Assembly (NCBI GenBank): GCA_964587155.1
Contig: CAZPKF010000025.1
Span: 1 to 26,508 of the forward strand
Direction of reading: 5' to 3'
Origin: Hallerella sp964587155
GTDB taxonomy: Bacteria; Fibrobacterota; Fibrobacteria; Fibrobacterales; Fibrobacteraceae
DNA: 26,508 nt
The first letter of the stretch is position 1. Each line of letters opens with the position of its first letter. The notes beneath the pieces are model-generated. The model was not told the DNA's origin and did no database searches. It worked only from the letters and a program-made list of their open reading frames with translations. A program made the translations under genes and the position numbers. This document shows, one piece after another, positions 1-9,308 of the stretch.

Positions 1-3000
1 GACAATTACCGTTACAACCTCCCCTATTTTCGGGGCGGCTACCTGGGGCACACCAGCGGATTTTACCCCGGTGGATGGATGACGGACTATGAAAACATCC
101 ATGCTTACGTGCTCTTCGCATTCGACAAACTCATTCTTTCGACTGTCGCCAAAGCCCAAAGCTACGGAATTTCCAGTGCAGAACGCGACACGCTCCTTTC
201 ACGCGTCATTGCGACGATGACACGCCTCACCGACGATGGAACTCAAGGCGATTCTACGGTCAGCACGAATCCTTATGGCTCATTCACCGTTGTCCCGCCT
301 TACAACTTAGTTTGGACTTCTAGCGATTGGGGATTCAACCGTTACAATATGGGGGCGGCGAACGCCGTTTTCATGCTCTACGATATGACTGGTGACGAAC
401 AATATTTGAACGTCGCCCTGGATAATTTTTATTACAACATGGGTGCCAATCCCTGGGGAATTTCGTTCATCATGGGAACCGGATCGCGGAACGAAAATCA
501 TCCGCATAACCGCGCAGCGAATCCCGACGGGTATAATGCAGGCGGAATGCCTTATGAATACAAATGTCCCAAAGGAGCTTTGATGGGTGGAGCTGCTCCA
601 AACCAAACCCTCAAAGACGACTGGAACGATTATACCGCCACCGAAACGTGCATCGACTTTTCTTCTCAATTTGTCATTCCCGGGCTTAGCCTTTCGAAAA
701 AAGTTCCCGAAGATGTTGATGGCCCGCTGTTTTCAAATATTGCAGGAACAGCCATCACAGACACATCTGCTGTCATCAGCTGGAATACGGATGAACGCGC
801 AATTGTGACCGTCTATTATTCCACTTCACCCGATGCCGCCAAAGTGGATTCAGTACAAGCCGTGGCAGGAGTCGGCGGTTCCGTGACCATTTCAGGACTT
901 TCGGCGGGAACGATTTATTACTTCTACCTTGTCGGCCATGACGTCAAAAAGAATTACACGACAGACGATAATCACGGAAAATGGTATTCCTGGGTGCAAA
1001 CAGCATCTTCGGTACAGATTTCCGGCGTGACCATATGCCAAGTGACAAACAATAGCGCGAAGATTTACTGGTGGACAGGCGACAAAGCGATGAATGGAAC
1101 TGTCTCTTATGGACAAAGTCCTGCCGCCATGAACCATTCCACCATGGCCGATTCAGGAAAGGCTGTGCGATTCCACGAAGCGGTCCTAACCGGTCTCGAC
1201 GCGGGGAAAACATATTATTTCGATGTTTCTTCGGGAGCGACGACCGAAGACAATTCCGGAAAGCATTACAGTTTTTCCACTGCTTCCGAAGCAACCCAAG
1301 TCGATTTCCGCGTCCTTGTGAAGCCGGCTAGCAAAAATTCATCCTGCTCGGACTGGAAATCCTGCAATACGTTCTTTGTCATCGTCACCAACAACGACAC
1401 AATTCCTTATTCCGACGTGGAACTCCGATTCTACCTGAACAAAAGCGTCTCCGCTACCGGTTGGGGACAATTAGTCAAAGTTTCTTACGACGATACTTCG
1501 TCCATGAGTTTAAACTACGGATCGGCTCAATTTGATGCGGCTAGCGGCGGTTACTATTTGCCCGTATCCCTCAAAGGGACCATCGGCGTTTCGAGCAGTT
1601 TCCAGTTCGAAATGCAATTTACCAACGCCACATATGGCGACTTAGAAGGTTCTTGGTCCTTGCGTGCCCACACCGAAGCTTCCGATCCCGAAAAATTCAG
1701 CGGAATCGATCTCTCGCGCGGTCCGCTTTATACAGGTTCGGAGTCTTCGTTCCTCGAAGTCGTCGACGGCAAAACCGAAGAGGCGTACAAAAAGAATCCT
1801 TACGTGACCATTTTCTATCACGGAACGCACATCTACGGTTACCCACCCGATTACGACGCTTCTTCCAGCGAACTTTCCATTGCGCGCACGCTCACCCTAG
1901 ACTTTTTCTCGCCATTCAAATCCCCGGCAACGTCTTTGGAAGATACCCTGAATACGGCCATTTACAGCGGTTACAGCACCGTTTCGCCCTCCGGCTTTCT
2001 CGACGATTTTGAAGGCAACGGAGATTCTTACTTTGGCACGCACACAGAATACGACCGGCAATACGACGCTTATCATTTTTCCGTTTCCAAAGACCTTTCT
2101 TACGGAAACAACATGATTGATTGGGTGACATGGCACAATCACAGCGCAAATGCCAAAGGCAGTTACGACTGCGCCTGTAAAGTCGTCCGCAGCAACGTAG
2201 AATGGGATTCCATCACAACACCTCTTGAAAAGCGCTACCTCGTATTCAACGTTGATACGGCAAAAGCCTATGTGGGAAAACGCGCCCAGGTGATCGTGAC
2301 CTTATTTGATTCCACGGGAGCCGTATTGACCGAAGACGATATCACCATCCGTCTTTCTGTCGGAGAAGGCTCCGCATTTTTCTATTCATCGGCGACATCG
2401 GATATGGCGACGACAACACTCACCCTCTCCGGTGGAAAGGCGACATTCTACGTAACAAGCGATTCCCCGCTAGAAACCATTTTGTATGCCAGTTCTATTT
2501 CATCTAGCTCCAAATACAATTACACTTCGGCAAAAACTGTTCTACTGATTGAAGAACTTCCGCCATGGCCCATCATCGATACCGCGGAAATGCTCGATTC
2601 GGATTGCGACAACGTTCCCGATTTGCTGAAAATTCTGTTGACGGCTCCCTATCAGCCCGGGCAATCCTTTGAATCCATCGCCTTTGAATATCGGGGCGAC
2701 ACGATTTCTGTTCAACAGGCAACCATTCAGGATTCCCTGATTTTAGTTTCCTTTACACCCAAAGAAGCGTCGCCTTTCACAGCTCCCCAAGGGTTCATCA
2801 CATTAAACAGTCTCATCGGCTCCGAACTGAAATCCAGCACAGATTATTACAGAGACGCCCTTGCTCCAACGATTCTGTCTCTGTCCGTTCTTGAACGCCT
2901 GGATTCCGCGAAAGCAGACCGCGTTTACATCCAATTTTCGGAGCCGATTTCTGCCCCGGGACTTTCCTTGCCGCTAGCCCTATTCCAAGCCGACGGCACG

Positions 3001-4479
3001 CCTGTTGAATCCGCCGTTCACGTTTCTTCGTCCAAAATTTATAACGAAGCCCTCCATATTTGGGAATTCATCGTCGAATTCGATGCAAACGGACAATCTG
3101 TCGTAAAAGAAGGTATGAAAGGACAGTTGTTGCCTTCTTCTGCCATCGCAGACAAATCGGGAAACGGAGTATCCACCCTTTGCTCTGCCCCTCTCCTGCC
3201 CTTTGAACTGAAAATTTTGCCCATACCGTTGCGTTATGCAAGCATTGCAGACAAAGACGGAGACGGACTCGCGGAATACGTCTTTGCCGAATTTTCTTCG
3301 AAAGTCGACGCGAAACATGCTCCGGACAGCGTTTCGATTATTTTTGGGTCCGCTGTCCCCGAAACCCTTTGGACAAAAAATCTCCACTGGAATACAGAAC
3401 GCACTGAAGCCTCACTTGAATTGCCCTCACCTTTCAAATTGGGAAATACCAACGGAAATTATTCAGGAATGTCTCCCCAAGGCGATTTGATTGGCGCAGG
3501 CCTTTTGGTTCAACACAAAGGAAAGGGTGCCAATTACGAATGCGACTCGACTCTGGCCGCCGATTTGACTGGCCCTGTCATCGTACAAGCGCATATCAAA
3601 AATACAGGCTCCTTCGTATCTTTGACCGTGGAAGCGAGCGAGCCCCTTGTCATCGCAGATTCGAACCTTTCCCTAGTGCAACGGGAACGCAAAGGCCCCG
3701 TTGACGTAATTCCGCAAAGCTGGGCTATGAACAACAAAAATTTCACCATGCTCTACAAAGCGGACGACAACACAGCAGTCCAAGAAGGCGACCGCATCCG
3801 ATTTGCGCCTCTCGAAGCAAGTCTTTTCGTGGACAAAAACGGCAACCGCCCCGCAACAGAAAATCCCTGGGCTGCAGTCACCGGAAGCGGAAAACCGCAA
3901 ATCACATTCCAGATTCACCCAAACACTCCCGTTGCTGACGTGACTTCTTCAGATGCCGACGGAAAATGCGCGGAAAATGCGCCGCCATTCCGTTTGGCCG
4001 TTTTAAATCAAGAAACCCGCACTTGGGATATTTTCGAAAAAGACGTTTTGGTTTCTCAGGTGGACACCGCCGGATTCCTCTTCAGCGGAATGATATACGA
4101 TATCGATTTGGGAGTTCCCCGCGGAGCTTCGTTCGGAGAATCCCCCGCCTGGAAAGCCCTCAATGTCCACTTTGATTTTCCGTTCTACTCAAATACCGGA
4201 AGTTTCGTGAACCGCTATCACCAAGAAATCCTGTTGAGTCCCACTTACCTTTCGAGCGATAATCAAATCATCGCACGCTTAGAATGGGTTTCACGGTGCG
4301 CCAAAGGCTTAGCATCGGAAAACGGACGCGCCGTGGGAACGGGTGCTTATATCGCCAAGATTGAAATCAAAACGCATTTCGTTCCCAATCCGGATCTCGA
4401 TGCGGAAACCGTAAAAAGATTCTCTTCTAGCGACAGTTTCACGAAAACGCAAACCTTTGGCATTCGCCGCATCCGGTAG
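1..4479 (+). CDS. GH9 family cellulase, modular secreted protein, 5' end missing
   Basis: The reading frame is open from base 1, so the start and most of the catalytic domain lie upstream; 1492 residues are visible. Bases 1-700 encode the C-terminal part of a glycoside hydrolase family 9 domain. It has the N-P-W-G-x-S segment, an H-P-H-N-R motif (His/Arg substrate-binding loop) and a T-E-T-C-I-D segment whose Glu (codon at 643) matches the GH9 acid/base; the Asp nucleophile would lie upstream. Two FN3-like modules follow (about 721-1010 and 1012-1290), then a CBM3-like beta-sandwich (about 1299-1857). After that come Ig-like stretches and two Asp-rich, calcium-loop-like segments, DSDCDNVPD (near 2596) and DKDGDGLAE (near 3250). 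The C-terminus is short and basic (FGIRRIR), which may be a secretion or anchoring signal; that is inference. The expected role is extracellular cellulose cleavage. The GH9 call is strong, while the accessory-module assignments are by eye. Confidence 0.85.
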   Translation, partial: DNYRYNLPYFRGGYLGHTSGFYPGGWMTDYENIHAYVLFAFDKLILSTVAKAQSYGISSAERDTLLSRVIATMTRLTDDGTQGDSTVSTNPYGSFTVVPPYNLVWTSSDWGFNRYNMGAANAVFMLYDMTGDEQYLNVALDNFYYNMGANPWGISFIMGTGSRNENHPHNRAANPDGYNAGGMPYEYKCPKGALMGGAAPNQTLKDDWNDYTATETCIDFSSQFVIPGLSLSKKVPEDVDGPLFSNIAGTAITDTSAVISWNTDERAIVTVYYSTSPDAAKVDSVQAVAGVGGSVTISGLSAGTIYYFYLVGHDVKKNYTTDDNHGKWYSWVQTASSVQISGVTICQVTNNSAKIYWWTGDKAMNGTVSYGQSPAAMNHSTMADSGKAVRFHEAVLTGLDAGKTYYFDVSSGATTEDNSGKHYSFSTASEATQVDFRVLVKPASKNSSCSDWKSCNTFFVIVTNNDTIPYSDVELRFYLNKSVSATGWGQLVKVSYDDTSSMSLNYGSAQFDAASGGYYLPVSLKGTIGVSSSFQFEMQFTNATYGDLEGSWSLRAHTEASDPEKFSGIDLSRGPLYTGSESSFLEVVDGKTEEAYKKNPYVTIFYHGTHIYGYPPDYDASSSELSIARTLTLDFFSPFKSPATSLEDTLNTAIYSGYSTVSPSGFLDDFEGNGDSYFGTHTEYDRQYDAYHFSVSKDLSYGNNMIDWVTWHNHSANAKGSYDCACKVVRSNVEWDSITTPLEKRYLVFNVDTAKAYVGKRAQVIVTLFDSTGAVLTEDDITIRLSVGEGSAFFYSSATSDMATTTLTLSGGKATFYVTSDSPLETILYASSISSSSKYNYTSAKTVLLIEELPPWPIIDTAEMLDSDCDNVPDLLKILLTAPYQPGQSFESIAFEYRGDTISVQQATIQDSLILVSFTPKEASPFTAPQGFITLNSLIGSELKSSTDYYRDALAPTILSLSVLERLDSAKADRVYIQFSEPISAPGLSLPLALFQADGTPVESAVHVSSSKIYNEALHIWEFIVEFDANGQSVVKEGMKGQLLPSSAIADKSGNGVSTLCSAPLLPFELKILPIPLRYASIADKDGDGLAEYVFAEFSSKVDAKHAPDSVSIIFGSAVPETLWTKNLHWNTERTEASLELPSPFKLGNTNGNYSGMSPQGDLIGAGLLVQHKGKGANYECDSTLAADLTGPVIVQAHIKNTGSFVSLTVEASEPLVIADSNLSLVQRERKGPVDVIPQSWAMNNKNFTMLYKADDNTAVQEGDRIRFAPLEASLFVDKNGNRPATENPWAAVTGSGKPQITFQIHPNTPVADVTSSDADGKCAENAPPFRLAVLNQETRTWDIFEKDVLVSQVDTAGFLFSGMIYDIDLGVPRGASFGESPAWKALNVHFDFPFYSNTGSFVNRYHQEILLSPTYLSSDNQIIARLEWVSRCAKGLASENGRAVGTGAYIAKIEIKTHFVPNPDLDAETVKRFSSSDSFTKTQTFGIRRIR

Positions 4480-4492
4480 GAGCTTTCCAACC

Positions 4493-6715
4493 ATGGAGAT
4501 ATCCGATCTTAATTTCCACGGAATTTTATCCCTGCTCTTTTGCATGGTACAATTGCCGTTGATTCTTTCCACCATCCTCTCCAATGTTCTGGCAAAGAAT
4601 CTACAACGAAATTTGATTTATCTCCTGACTTTGGACATTTTGTGGAACATCCTCGCATTCATCCAGGAATTGCCGGATACCATCATTTCTTACCAAATGC
4701 GCTACTTCATCTACATTTGCGGCGCACTTTGCTGGACACAATACGGTTACGCGATATTCAACACCGTTTCCGAAATCGCCGGGCAGTCCATCCGACCGTT
4801 TTGGAAAAAGATGCGCCCGTTTTTCAAGCTTTTGAACATTCTCGGAATCGCCTTCGTCATTTTCTTCGGATTTATTCAAAATAATTTTTATCTTGAACTT
4901 CCCCAAAAATGGTTCGGCTACACGGCGACAAATTCCCCCTACGCCAACTTCGCCATTTTGGCGTTCCTCGTATTCCCCATCCTTTGCGCCGCCGTCGTTT
5001 CGTTCCAATCCATCAAAACGGATTCAACGCGAATCCACAAGGCAATTTTCACCATCCTTATCACGGCTCTCACCGGCGGCCTGACCCTAGACGCCATTCT
5101 ACCTGCATTCGACATTTTCTTTTACAGCGAAAGCGCATCTGTTTTTCTGTTCTTCATTTCCATTGGACTTTACCGGGCGAACACATCCATATCCCAAAAG
5201 GGAATCGACATGGAAACATCCCTGAACCGCATCGTCGAAGATTTGGAAATCGGCGTGTTGGTGTTGAATTCTTCGGGGAAAATCGAATTTTCAAATTTTG
5301 CCGCCAGCAAAATTTTGAGCCTAGGCGATAAAGCCATTCTGCAACGTTCCATTTCCACCTTCATTCCCGAATTGAAGCGCTTAACCGTGATGCAAAACCG
5401 ACCGGTCCGCATCGAAAACAGGATGGCGACCGCCATCATTTCCGTCGAACCTCTTTATTCCAACGGCATCTTATTCGGATACAAAGCTCTTTTGCGGGAT
5501 TCTAGCCAAGACGAAAACGTCCGGAAAAAGTTTTCTCGCCTCCAAGCGGAATTCAACGACGAACGCGACTCTATTCGACTGAAAATTGTCAAACTTCAAG
5601 AACTTTACAACCAGCAGCAAAGCTTTTTGAATTCTCTTTTGGACAACATCCCTGCTAGACTCTGGTCCAAAAATTTAACAGGCGCGTATACCCGTCAAAA
5701 TAAAAAAGATATCAGCGTCCGGGGCGATCTCATGAGCCGCATCGAAAATCCAGAATTTTCTCCTCTTGAAAGTCAATGCATGGAAGCCTCCGGAAAAATC
5801 CTGTCGACGATAGAAACGGAAATCGATCGTCATGGAAAAAAACATTTTTACAAATCCTCCGCCATTCCCCTTTACGATGAAGCTCACCATGTCAAAGGCG
5901 TTTTGAGCCTTCTCGAAGACGCGACAGAGTTTTACGAACTCGAAGAAGAACGGAACCAACTCCGCGAAAATTTGCGCAAGGCGGAAACCATCGAAGATTT
6001 GAGCAATGTAACCGGCGGACTCGCTCACGACTTCAACAACATTCTCGCGGGAATCATCGGCTATTGCGAACTAGCGCAGGCGACACTTCCCGAAACTCCG
6101 GAGTGTGAAAAATCCAAAAAATACCTTTCCAACATGCGGAAGTCCATGGATAACGCGACAAATCTTGTCAAACGAACCTATGACCAGTTGAAAAAACAGC
6201 AAGAAGCCGGCGGACCAAAAACGGAAAACTTCAACGTTGGACTTGTCTTTGACGAAGTGAAAAACGCCCTTTCCTCTACAATTCCGTCCAATATTCAAAT
6301 TGTCAAAGAATCGAACGACGACCTTGTCGCCGTCGGAAACCAAACGGATTTCCACCGCATCATGTTGAACATGGGGAAAAACGCCATTCTGGCAATGAAA
6401 GACGGAGGGACCCTCACGTATGGCTGCCGTCCCGTTGAACTTTCCGAACGCAAAATTACGCAGTTTTCAAACATTCCCGCCGGACACTACCTTTTCATCA
6501 CTGTCCAAGATACCGGCTCCGGCATGACTCCCGACGTGGTGAGTCATATTTTCACGCCGTATTTTACGACCAGAGGCCCCGGGGAAGGAATGGGACTGGG
6601 CCTTTCAGTCGCTCTGAGGCTTGTCAAAATGGCCAAAGCCTTCATCAATTTGAAGACAACAATCGGAAATGGAACTACTTTTGAATTGTATTGGCCGATG
6701 GCCCAAAATCAATAG
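4493..6715 (+). CDS. membrane PAS-domain sensor histidine kinase
   Basis: A 740-residue sensor kinase. Residues 1-225 form about seven hydrophobic helices with no large periplasmic domain. A PAS-like domain follows at about 235-340, then a charged coiled-coil, and a second PAS-like domain at about 390-480. The HisKA H-box is GGLAHDFNN with the phospho-acceptor His512. The HATPase has an N-box (NMGKNAILAM), a G1 box (DTGSGM) and a G2 box (GEGMGLGLS). The H-box type is that of NtrB-like and hybrid kinases. I chose the ATG at 4493 because TAGGAG sits 10 bases upstream; that same element contains the stop codon of the cellulase gene. An in-frame ATG at 4457 would overlap the cellulase and has no good ribosome site. 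The two genes downstream are its likely partners. The signal is unknown, and the architecture suggests a membrane or cytoplasmic cue. Confidence 0.92.
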   Translation: MEISDLNFHGILSLLFCMVQLPLILSTILSNVLAKNLQRNLIYLLTLDILWNILAFIQELPDTIISYQMRYFIYICGALCWTQYGYAIFNTVSEIAGQSIRPFWKKMRPFFKLLNILGIAFVIFFGFIQNNFYLELPQKWFGYTATNSPYANFAILAFLVFPILCAAVVSFQSIKTDSTRIHKAIFTILITALTGGLTLDAILPAFDIFFYSESASVFLFFISIGLYRANTSISQKGIDMETSLNRIVEDLEIGVLVLNSSGKIEFSNFAASKILSLGDKAILQRSISTFIPELKRLTVMQNRPVRIENRMATAIISVEPLYSNGILFGYKALLRDSSQDENVRKKFSRLQAEFNDERDSIRLKIVKLQELYNQQQSFLNSLLDNIPARLWSKNLTGAYTRQNKKDISVRGDLMSRIENPEFSPLESQCMEASGKILSTIETEIDRHGKKHFYKSSAIPLYDEAHHVKGVLSLLEDATEFYELEEERNQLRENLRKAETIEDLSNVTGGLAHDFNNILAGIIGYCELAQATLPETPECEKSKKYLSNMRKSMDNATNLVKRTYDQLKKQQEAGGPKTENFNVGLVFDEVKNALSSTIPSNIQIVKESNDDLVAVGNQTDFHRIMLNMGKNAILAMKDGGTLTYGCRPVELSERKITQFSNIPAGHYLFITVQDTGSGMTPDVVSHIFTPYFTTRGPGEGMGLGLSVALRLVKMAKAFINLKTTIGNGTTFELYWPMAQNQ

Positions 6716-6724
6716 GAGGTTTTC

Positions 6725-7105
6725 ATGCCTAAGGTACTCATCATCGATGACGAAGAAGATATCCGCTCTGTTCTGAAAGACATGCTGGGCATGTCCGGCT
6801 ACTCTGTAGACACTGCGGAGAACGGCAAAAAAGCCAAGGAGCTATACGACAAGACCGATTACGACGTCGTCATCACCGACATCATCATGCCGGAACAAGA
6901 CGGCTTTGAAGTCATCTTGGATTTCCGCAACAAGAATCAGCTGGACCGCATCATCGCCATCAGCGGTGGACGTCGCACCTCTTCTGACGACTACTTGAAC
7001 ATCGCTAGCCACTTTGGCGTCTCTTCTATTTTCTCCAAGCCGCCCAACTACAAAGACTTGATGGCCAAGGTCGACGAAATCGCCAAGTCTCATAAACAAG
7101 GATAA
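6725..7105 (+). CDS. stand-alone CheY-like response regulator receiver
   Basis: A 126-residue single receiver domain with no output domain. The acidic pocket (IIDDEED, Asp8/Asp9), phospho-acceptor Asp52 (in VVITDIIMP), Ser80 and Lys105 (FSKPP) are all present, so it should be phosphorylatable. A strong Shine-Dalgarno (TAGGAGGT) overlaps the kinase stop codon and sits 7 bases before the ATG. It lies between the kinase and the NtrC-type activator, 9 bases from each, so it probably receives phosphate from the kinase. It might act as a shuttle or sink in a relay, or bind another protein; this is inference from its position. The family is certain, the partner is not. Confidence 0.93.
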   Translation: MPKVLIIDDEEDIRSVLKDMLGMSGYSVDTAENGKKAKELYDKTDYDVVITDIIMPEQDGFEVILDFRNKNQLDRIIAISGGRRTSSDDYLNIASHFGVSSIFSKPPNYKDLMAKVDEIAKSHKQG

Positions 7106-7114
7106 CGGAACGCG

Positions 7115-8527
7115 ATGAATGTCCTGTTGGCGGATGCAGACAGGAACGCAGTAAATCAAGTAACGACAACTTGGTCCTTTCCTGACGTTTCGCTTTTTAC
7201 CGTTTCTGATTCAACTGCTCTCTTCAACACGATTGAAGAGAACCGTATTGATTTTGCCTTTATCGATACATCGCTGTTGCTTCACAAAGATGTCGATGTC
7301 ATCAGTTTCCTCAAGTCCCACAATCCGGACACGGAAATCGTTTTGCTGTGTTCGCCTTCTTCGACGAAAGATGCGGAAAGCGCTCTTTCCAACGGAGCAT
7401 CTTTTTATTTGGTGAAGCCCGTCGATACGAGGACACTCGAAGACGTTGTCAGAAAACACGAACAAGGACTGAAAAACTCATCGAACTTCAAGCAAATGCA
7501 AGACCACCTCTTGGAGAACCTGTTAGGCAACAGCCCCAAGATGCAGTCTATTTTGCAAATGCTTTACAAGCTGGCTCCGACAACCAGTTCTGTTTTAATT
7601 ACCGGCGAAACCGGTTCTGGAAAGGAATTCTTGGCACGCATCGTGCACCGTCTATCCCAAAGGGCTAACAAACCTTTTGTCGCAGTCAATTGCAGTGCCA
7701 TCCCTGATAATCTGGTGGAAAGCGAACTCTTCGGAAGTAAAAAGGGCGCATTCACCGGAGCGACCGCCGACAAGAAAGGCCTGTTCGAAGAAGCAAACGG
7801 CGGCACACTATTCCTTGACGAAATTGGAGAGCTCTCCCAAGCAACACAGGTCAAATTGCTGCGTTTTTTAAACGACCACGAAATCCGGCGTGTCGGCGAT
7901 ACAGAATCCCGCCATTTAGACGTCCGTATCATCGCAGCCACCAACGCAGATCTCGCCGAAGGCATGGCGAACAAGACTTTCCGTGAAGACCTTTATTACC
8001 GATTGAACACATTTCACATCGATGTTCCTCCCTTGCGAGAAAGGCGTTCCACCATTCCGAACTTGGTCAAATACTTTGTGCTGCGTTTTGAAAAGGAAAT
8101 GCACAAAGTCATCCAGAAGATTGAACCTGCCGCCCAAATGGCTCTGGCCGCTTATGCTTATCCGGGAAACATCCGGGAATTAGAAAACATCATCGAACAT
8201 GCAGTGGTGCTTTCTGAAAACGGGACAATCCGCCTAGACGATCTTCCCGATGAATTGAAATTGCCCACCCCCAAAAGCACGCCCCAGGAATTGCTCCCCG
8301 CCCCCGGAGGCGCGCCGGCCCGCTTGGAATCCTCACCAAGCCGTCTCATTCCTCAACAAAACAGAGAACAGCCCGAAGAAATTCTGACGTTAGATGAACT
8401 CGAAAAGCGTCACATTCTCCATGCGCTGGATGTTTGCGGAGGAAACAAAACCGAAGTCGCAGAAAGGCTGGGCATCAGTCGGGCGACCCTTTGGCGAAAG
8501 CTCAAAGATCACCGCATCGATATTTAA
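7115..8527 (+). CDS. NtrC-family sigma-54-dependent transcriptional activator
   Basis: A 470-residue activator with receiver, AAA+ and helix-turn-helix domains. The receiver (1-120) keeps Asp7/Asp9, a candidate phospho-acceptor Asp51 and Lys101, but replaces the usual Met-Pro after the Asp with a Leu-rich segment, so it is somewhat divergent. The AAA+ domain has Walker A GETGSGKE (164-171), the sigma-54 contact loop GAFTGA (211-216) and Walker B TLFLDEIGE. The C-terminal Fis-type helix-turn-helix is GGNKTEVAERLGISRATLWR. A Pro-rich linker lies at about residues 385-420. It should hydrolyse ATP to open RNA polymerase carrying sigma-54 (RpoN). It is the last gene of the kinase operon, and its stop codon lies 7 bases from that of the opposing PDZ-thioredoxin gene. 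Target promoters are not identified, but the adjacent cellulase is an obvious candidate. Confidence 0.95.
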   Translation: MNVLLADADRNAVNQVTTTWSFPDVSLFTVSDSTALFNTIEENRIDFAFIDTSLLLHKDVDVISFLKSHNPDTEIVLLCSPSSTKDAESALSNGASFYLVKPVDTRTLEDVVRKHEQGLKNSSNFKQMQDHLLENLLGNSPKMQSILQMLYKLAPTTSSVLITGETGSGKEFLARIVHRLSQRANKPFVAVNCSAIPDNLVESELFGSKKGAFTGATADKKGLFEEANGGTLFLDEIGELSQATQVKLLRFLNDHEIRRVGDTESRHLDVRIIAATNADLAEGMANKTFREDLYYRLNTFHIDVPPLRERRSTIPNLVKYFVLRFEKEMHKVIQKIEPAAQMALAAYAYPGNIRELENIIEHAVVLSENGTIRLDDLPDELKLPTPKSTPQELLPAPGGAPARLESSPSRLIPQQNREQPEEILTLDELEKRHILHALDVCGGNKTEVAERLGISRATLWRKLKDHRIDI

Positions 8528-8534
8528 TCCGAAA

Positions 8535-9299
8535 CTAGTTCAGCGTTTCCCGAACCGCTTTTTCCAAAGCGGCTTCGTTAGGCACGCCCGGCCAAATTTT
8601 CAAGATGTAGCCGTTTTCATCCAAGAGCATCAACGTGGGAACCGCAGATATTCCATAACGCCGCCACATTTGTTCTGTTGCATCGCGATACAGCGGATAA
8701 GGGGATGGATGTTCCCGGTAAAAATGTTCCAAGACTTCGGTTTGTTCACTAGAAACGCCTATGATTTCCAAACCGTTTTTGCCCAGTTTTTGATAGAGCC
8801 GTTCTAAAATCGGAAGAGTCTGGCGGCATGGGCCACACCACGTCGCCCAAAAATCAAGCAAAGTCGCTTTGGGCTTTTGCTTGCGTTTTTCTCCGTTGCG
8901 ATAAAAATTTTTCTGAAACTCCACCGCTTTGCTACCAATTGAAGAACCTCCCATCAGGTTTGAAATGTCGTCAGGACGTTCCGTCATGGGAACGGTCAAC
9001 GTCCATTTTTTTTCACCGCGCTCCAAATTCAACGAGACCGATTTTCCCACAGGCAATCCGGAAAGTTTCGTTTTGAGTTCCGCCATGTCAGAAATTCCCT
9101 TGCCGCCGATGCCTATAATTTTATCTCCGACGTGAATGTTTTTTCCCGCAGCTCCGGAACCCGGATGGATCCCCTGAACCTTCAGCGCAATTCCTTTTCC
9201 GAATGGTTCCGCTTTGAACGAAATTCCAAGCCACGGAGCGGATAGCGCCGAAGAAATCCAAATGAAGACTAGCAAAAATGCCAAGCGGAATACCCGCAT
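8535..9299 (-). CDS. secreted PDZ-thioredoxin (TlpA-like) fusion protein
   Basis: A 254-residue protein. An N-terminal signal peptide (about 1-21, ending SALSA) leads into a PDZ-like domain (about 22-105, with the G-D-K-I-I-G-I-G-G core). A TlpA/ResA-type thioredoxin domain follows (about 125-254) with the redox motif W-C-G-P-C (Cys155, Cys158) and a later AVPT cis-Pro loop. It should act in the periplasm as a disulfide reductase or isomerase, with the PDZ part perhaps binding client C-termini. The latter is inference. The start has a strong Shine-Dalgarno (AAGGAGGT) 4 bases upstream. It is the third gene after pyrD and the barrel protein, 9 bases from the latter, suggesting an envelope-related client. 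The fusion order PDZ then thioredoxin is less common than thioredoxin alone. Confidence 0.9.
   Translation of the reverse strand: MRVFRLAFLLVFIWISSALSAPWLGISFKAEPFGKGIALKVQGIHPGSGAAGKNIHVGDKIIGIGGKGISDMAELKTKLSGLPVGKSVSLNLERGEKKWTLTVPMTERPDDISNLMGGSSIGSKAVEFQKNFYRNGEKRKQKPKATLLDFWATWCGPCRQTLPILERLYQKLGKNGLEIIGVSSEQTEVLEHFYREHPSPYPLYRDATEQMWRRYGISAVPTLMLLDENGYILKIWPGVPNEAALEKAVRETLN
8555..8572. repeat. perfect 7-bp hairpin near convergent gene ends
   Basis: CCGCTTT, a 4-base loop, then AAAGCGG form a perfect stem. It lies 28 bases past the stop of the sigma-54 activator and inside the 3' coding end of the PDZ-thioredoxin gene. No T-run follows on either strand, so it is not a standard intrinsic terminator. 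It could protect the mRNA 3' end or pause polymerase. Confidence 0.5.
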
Positions 9300-9308
9300 G
9301 GGACCTCC

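Noticed and set aside
4457..4492. Earlier ATG for the sensor kinase
   Set aside because: It would overlap the cellulase and lacks a ribosome site, while 4493 has TAGGAG at good spacing.
7632..7647. Sigma-54 promoter-like TGGCACG-N4-GTGCA
   Set aside because: It lies inside the AAA+ coding sequence at a conserved segment (EFLARIVH) and the -12 part has a mismatch; most likely coincidence of codon use.
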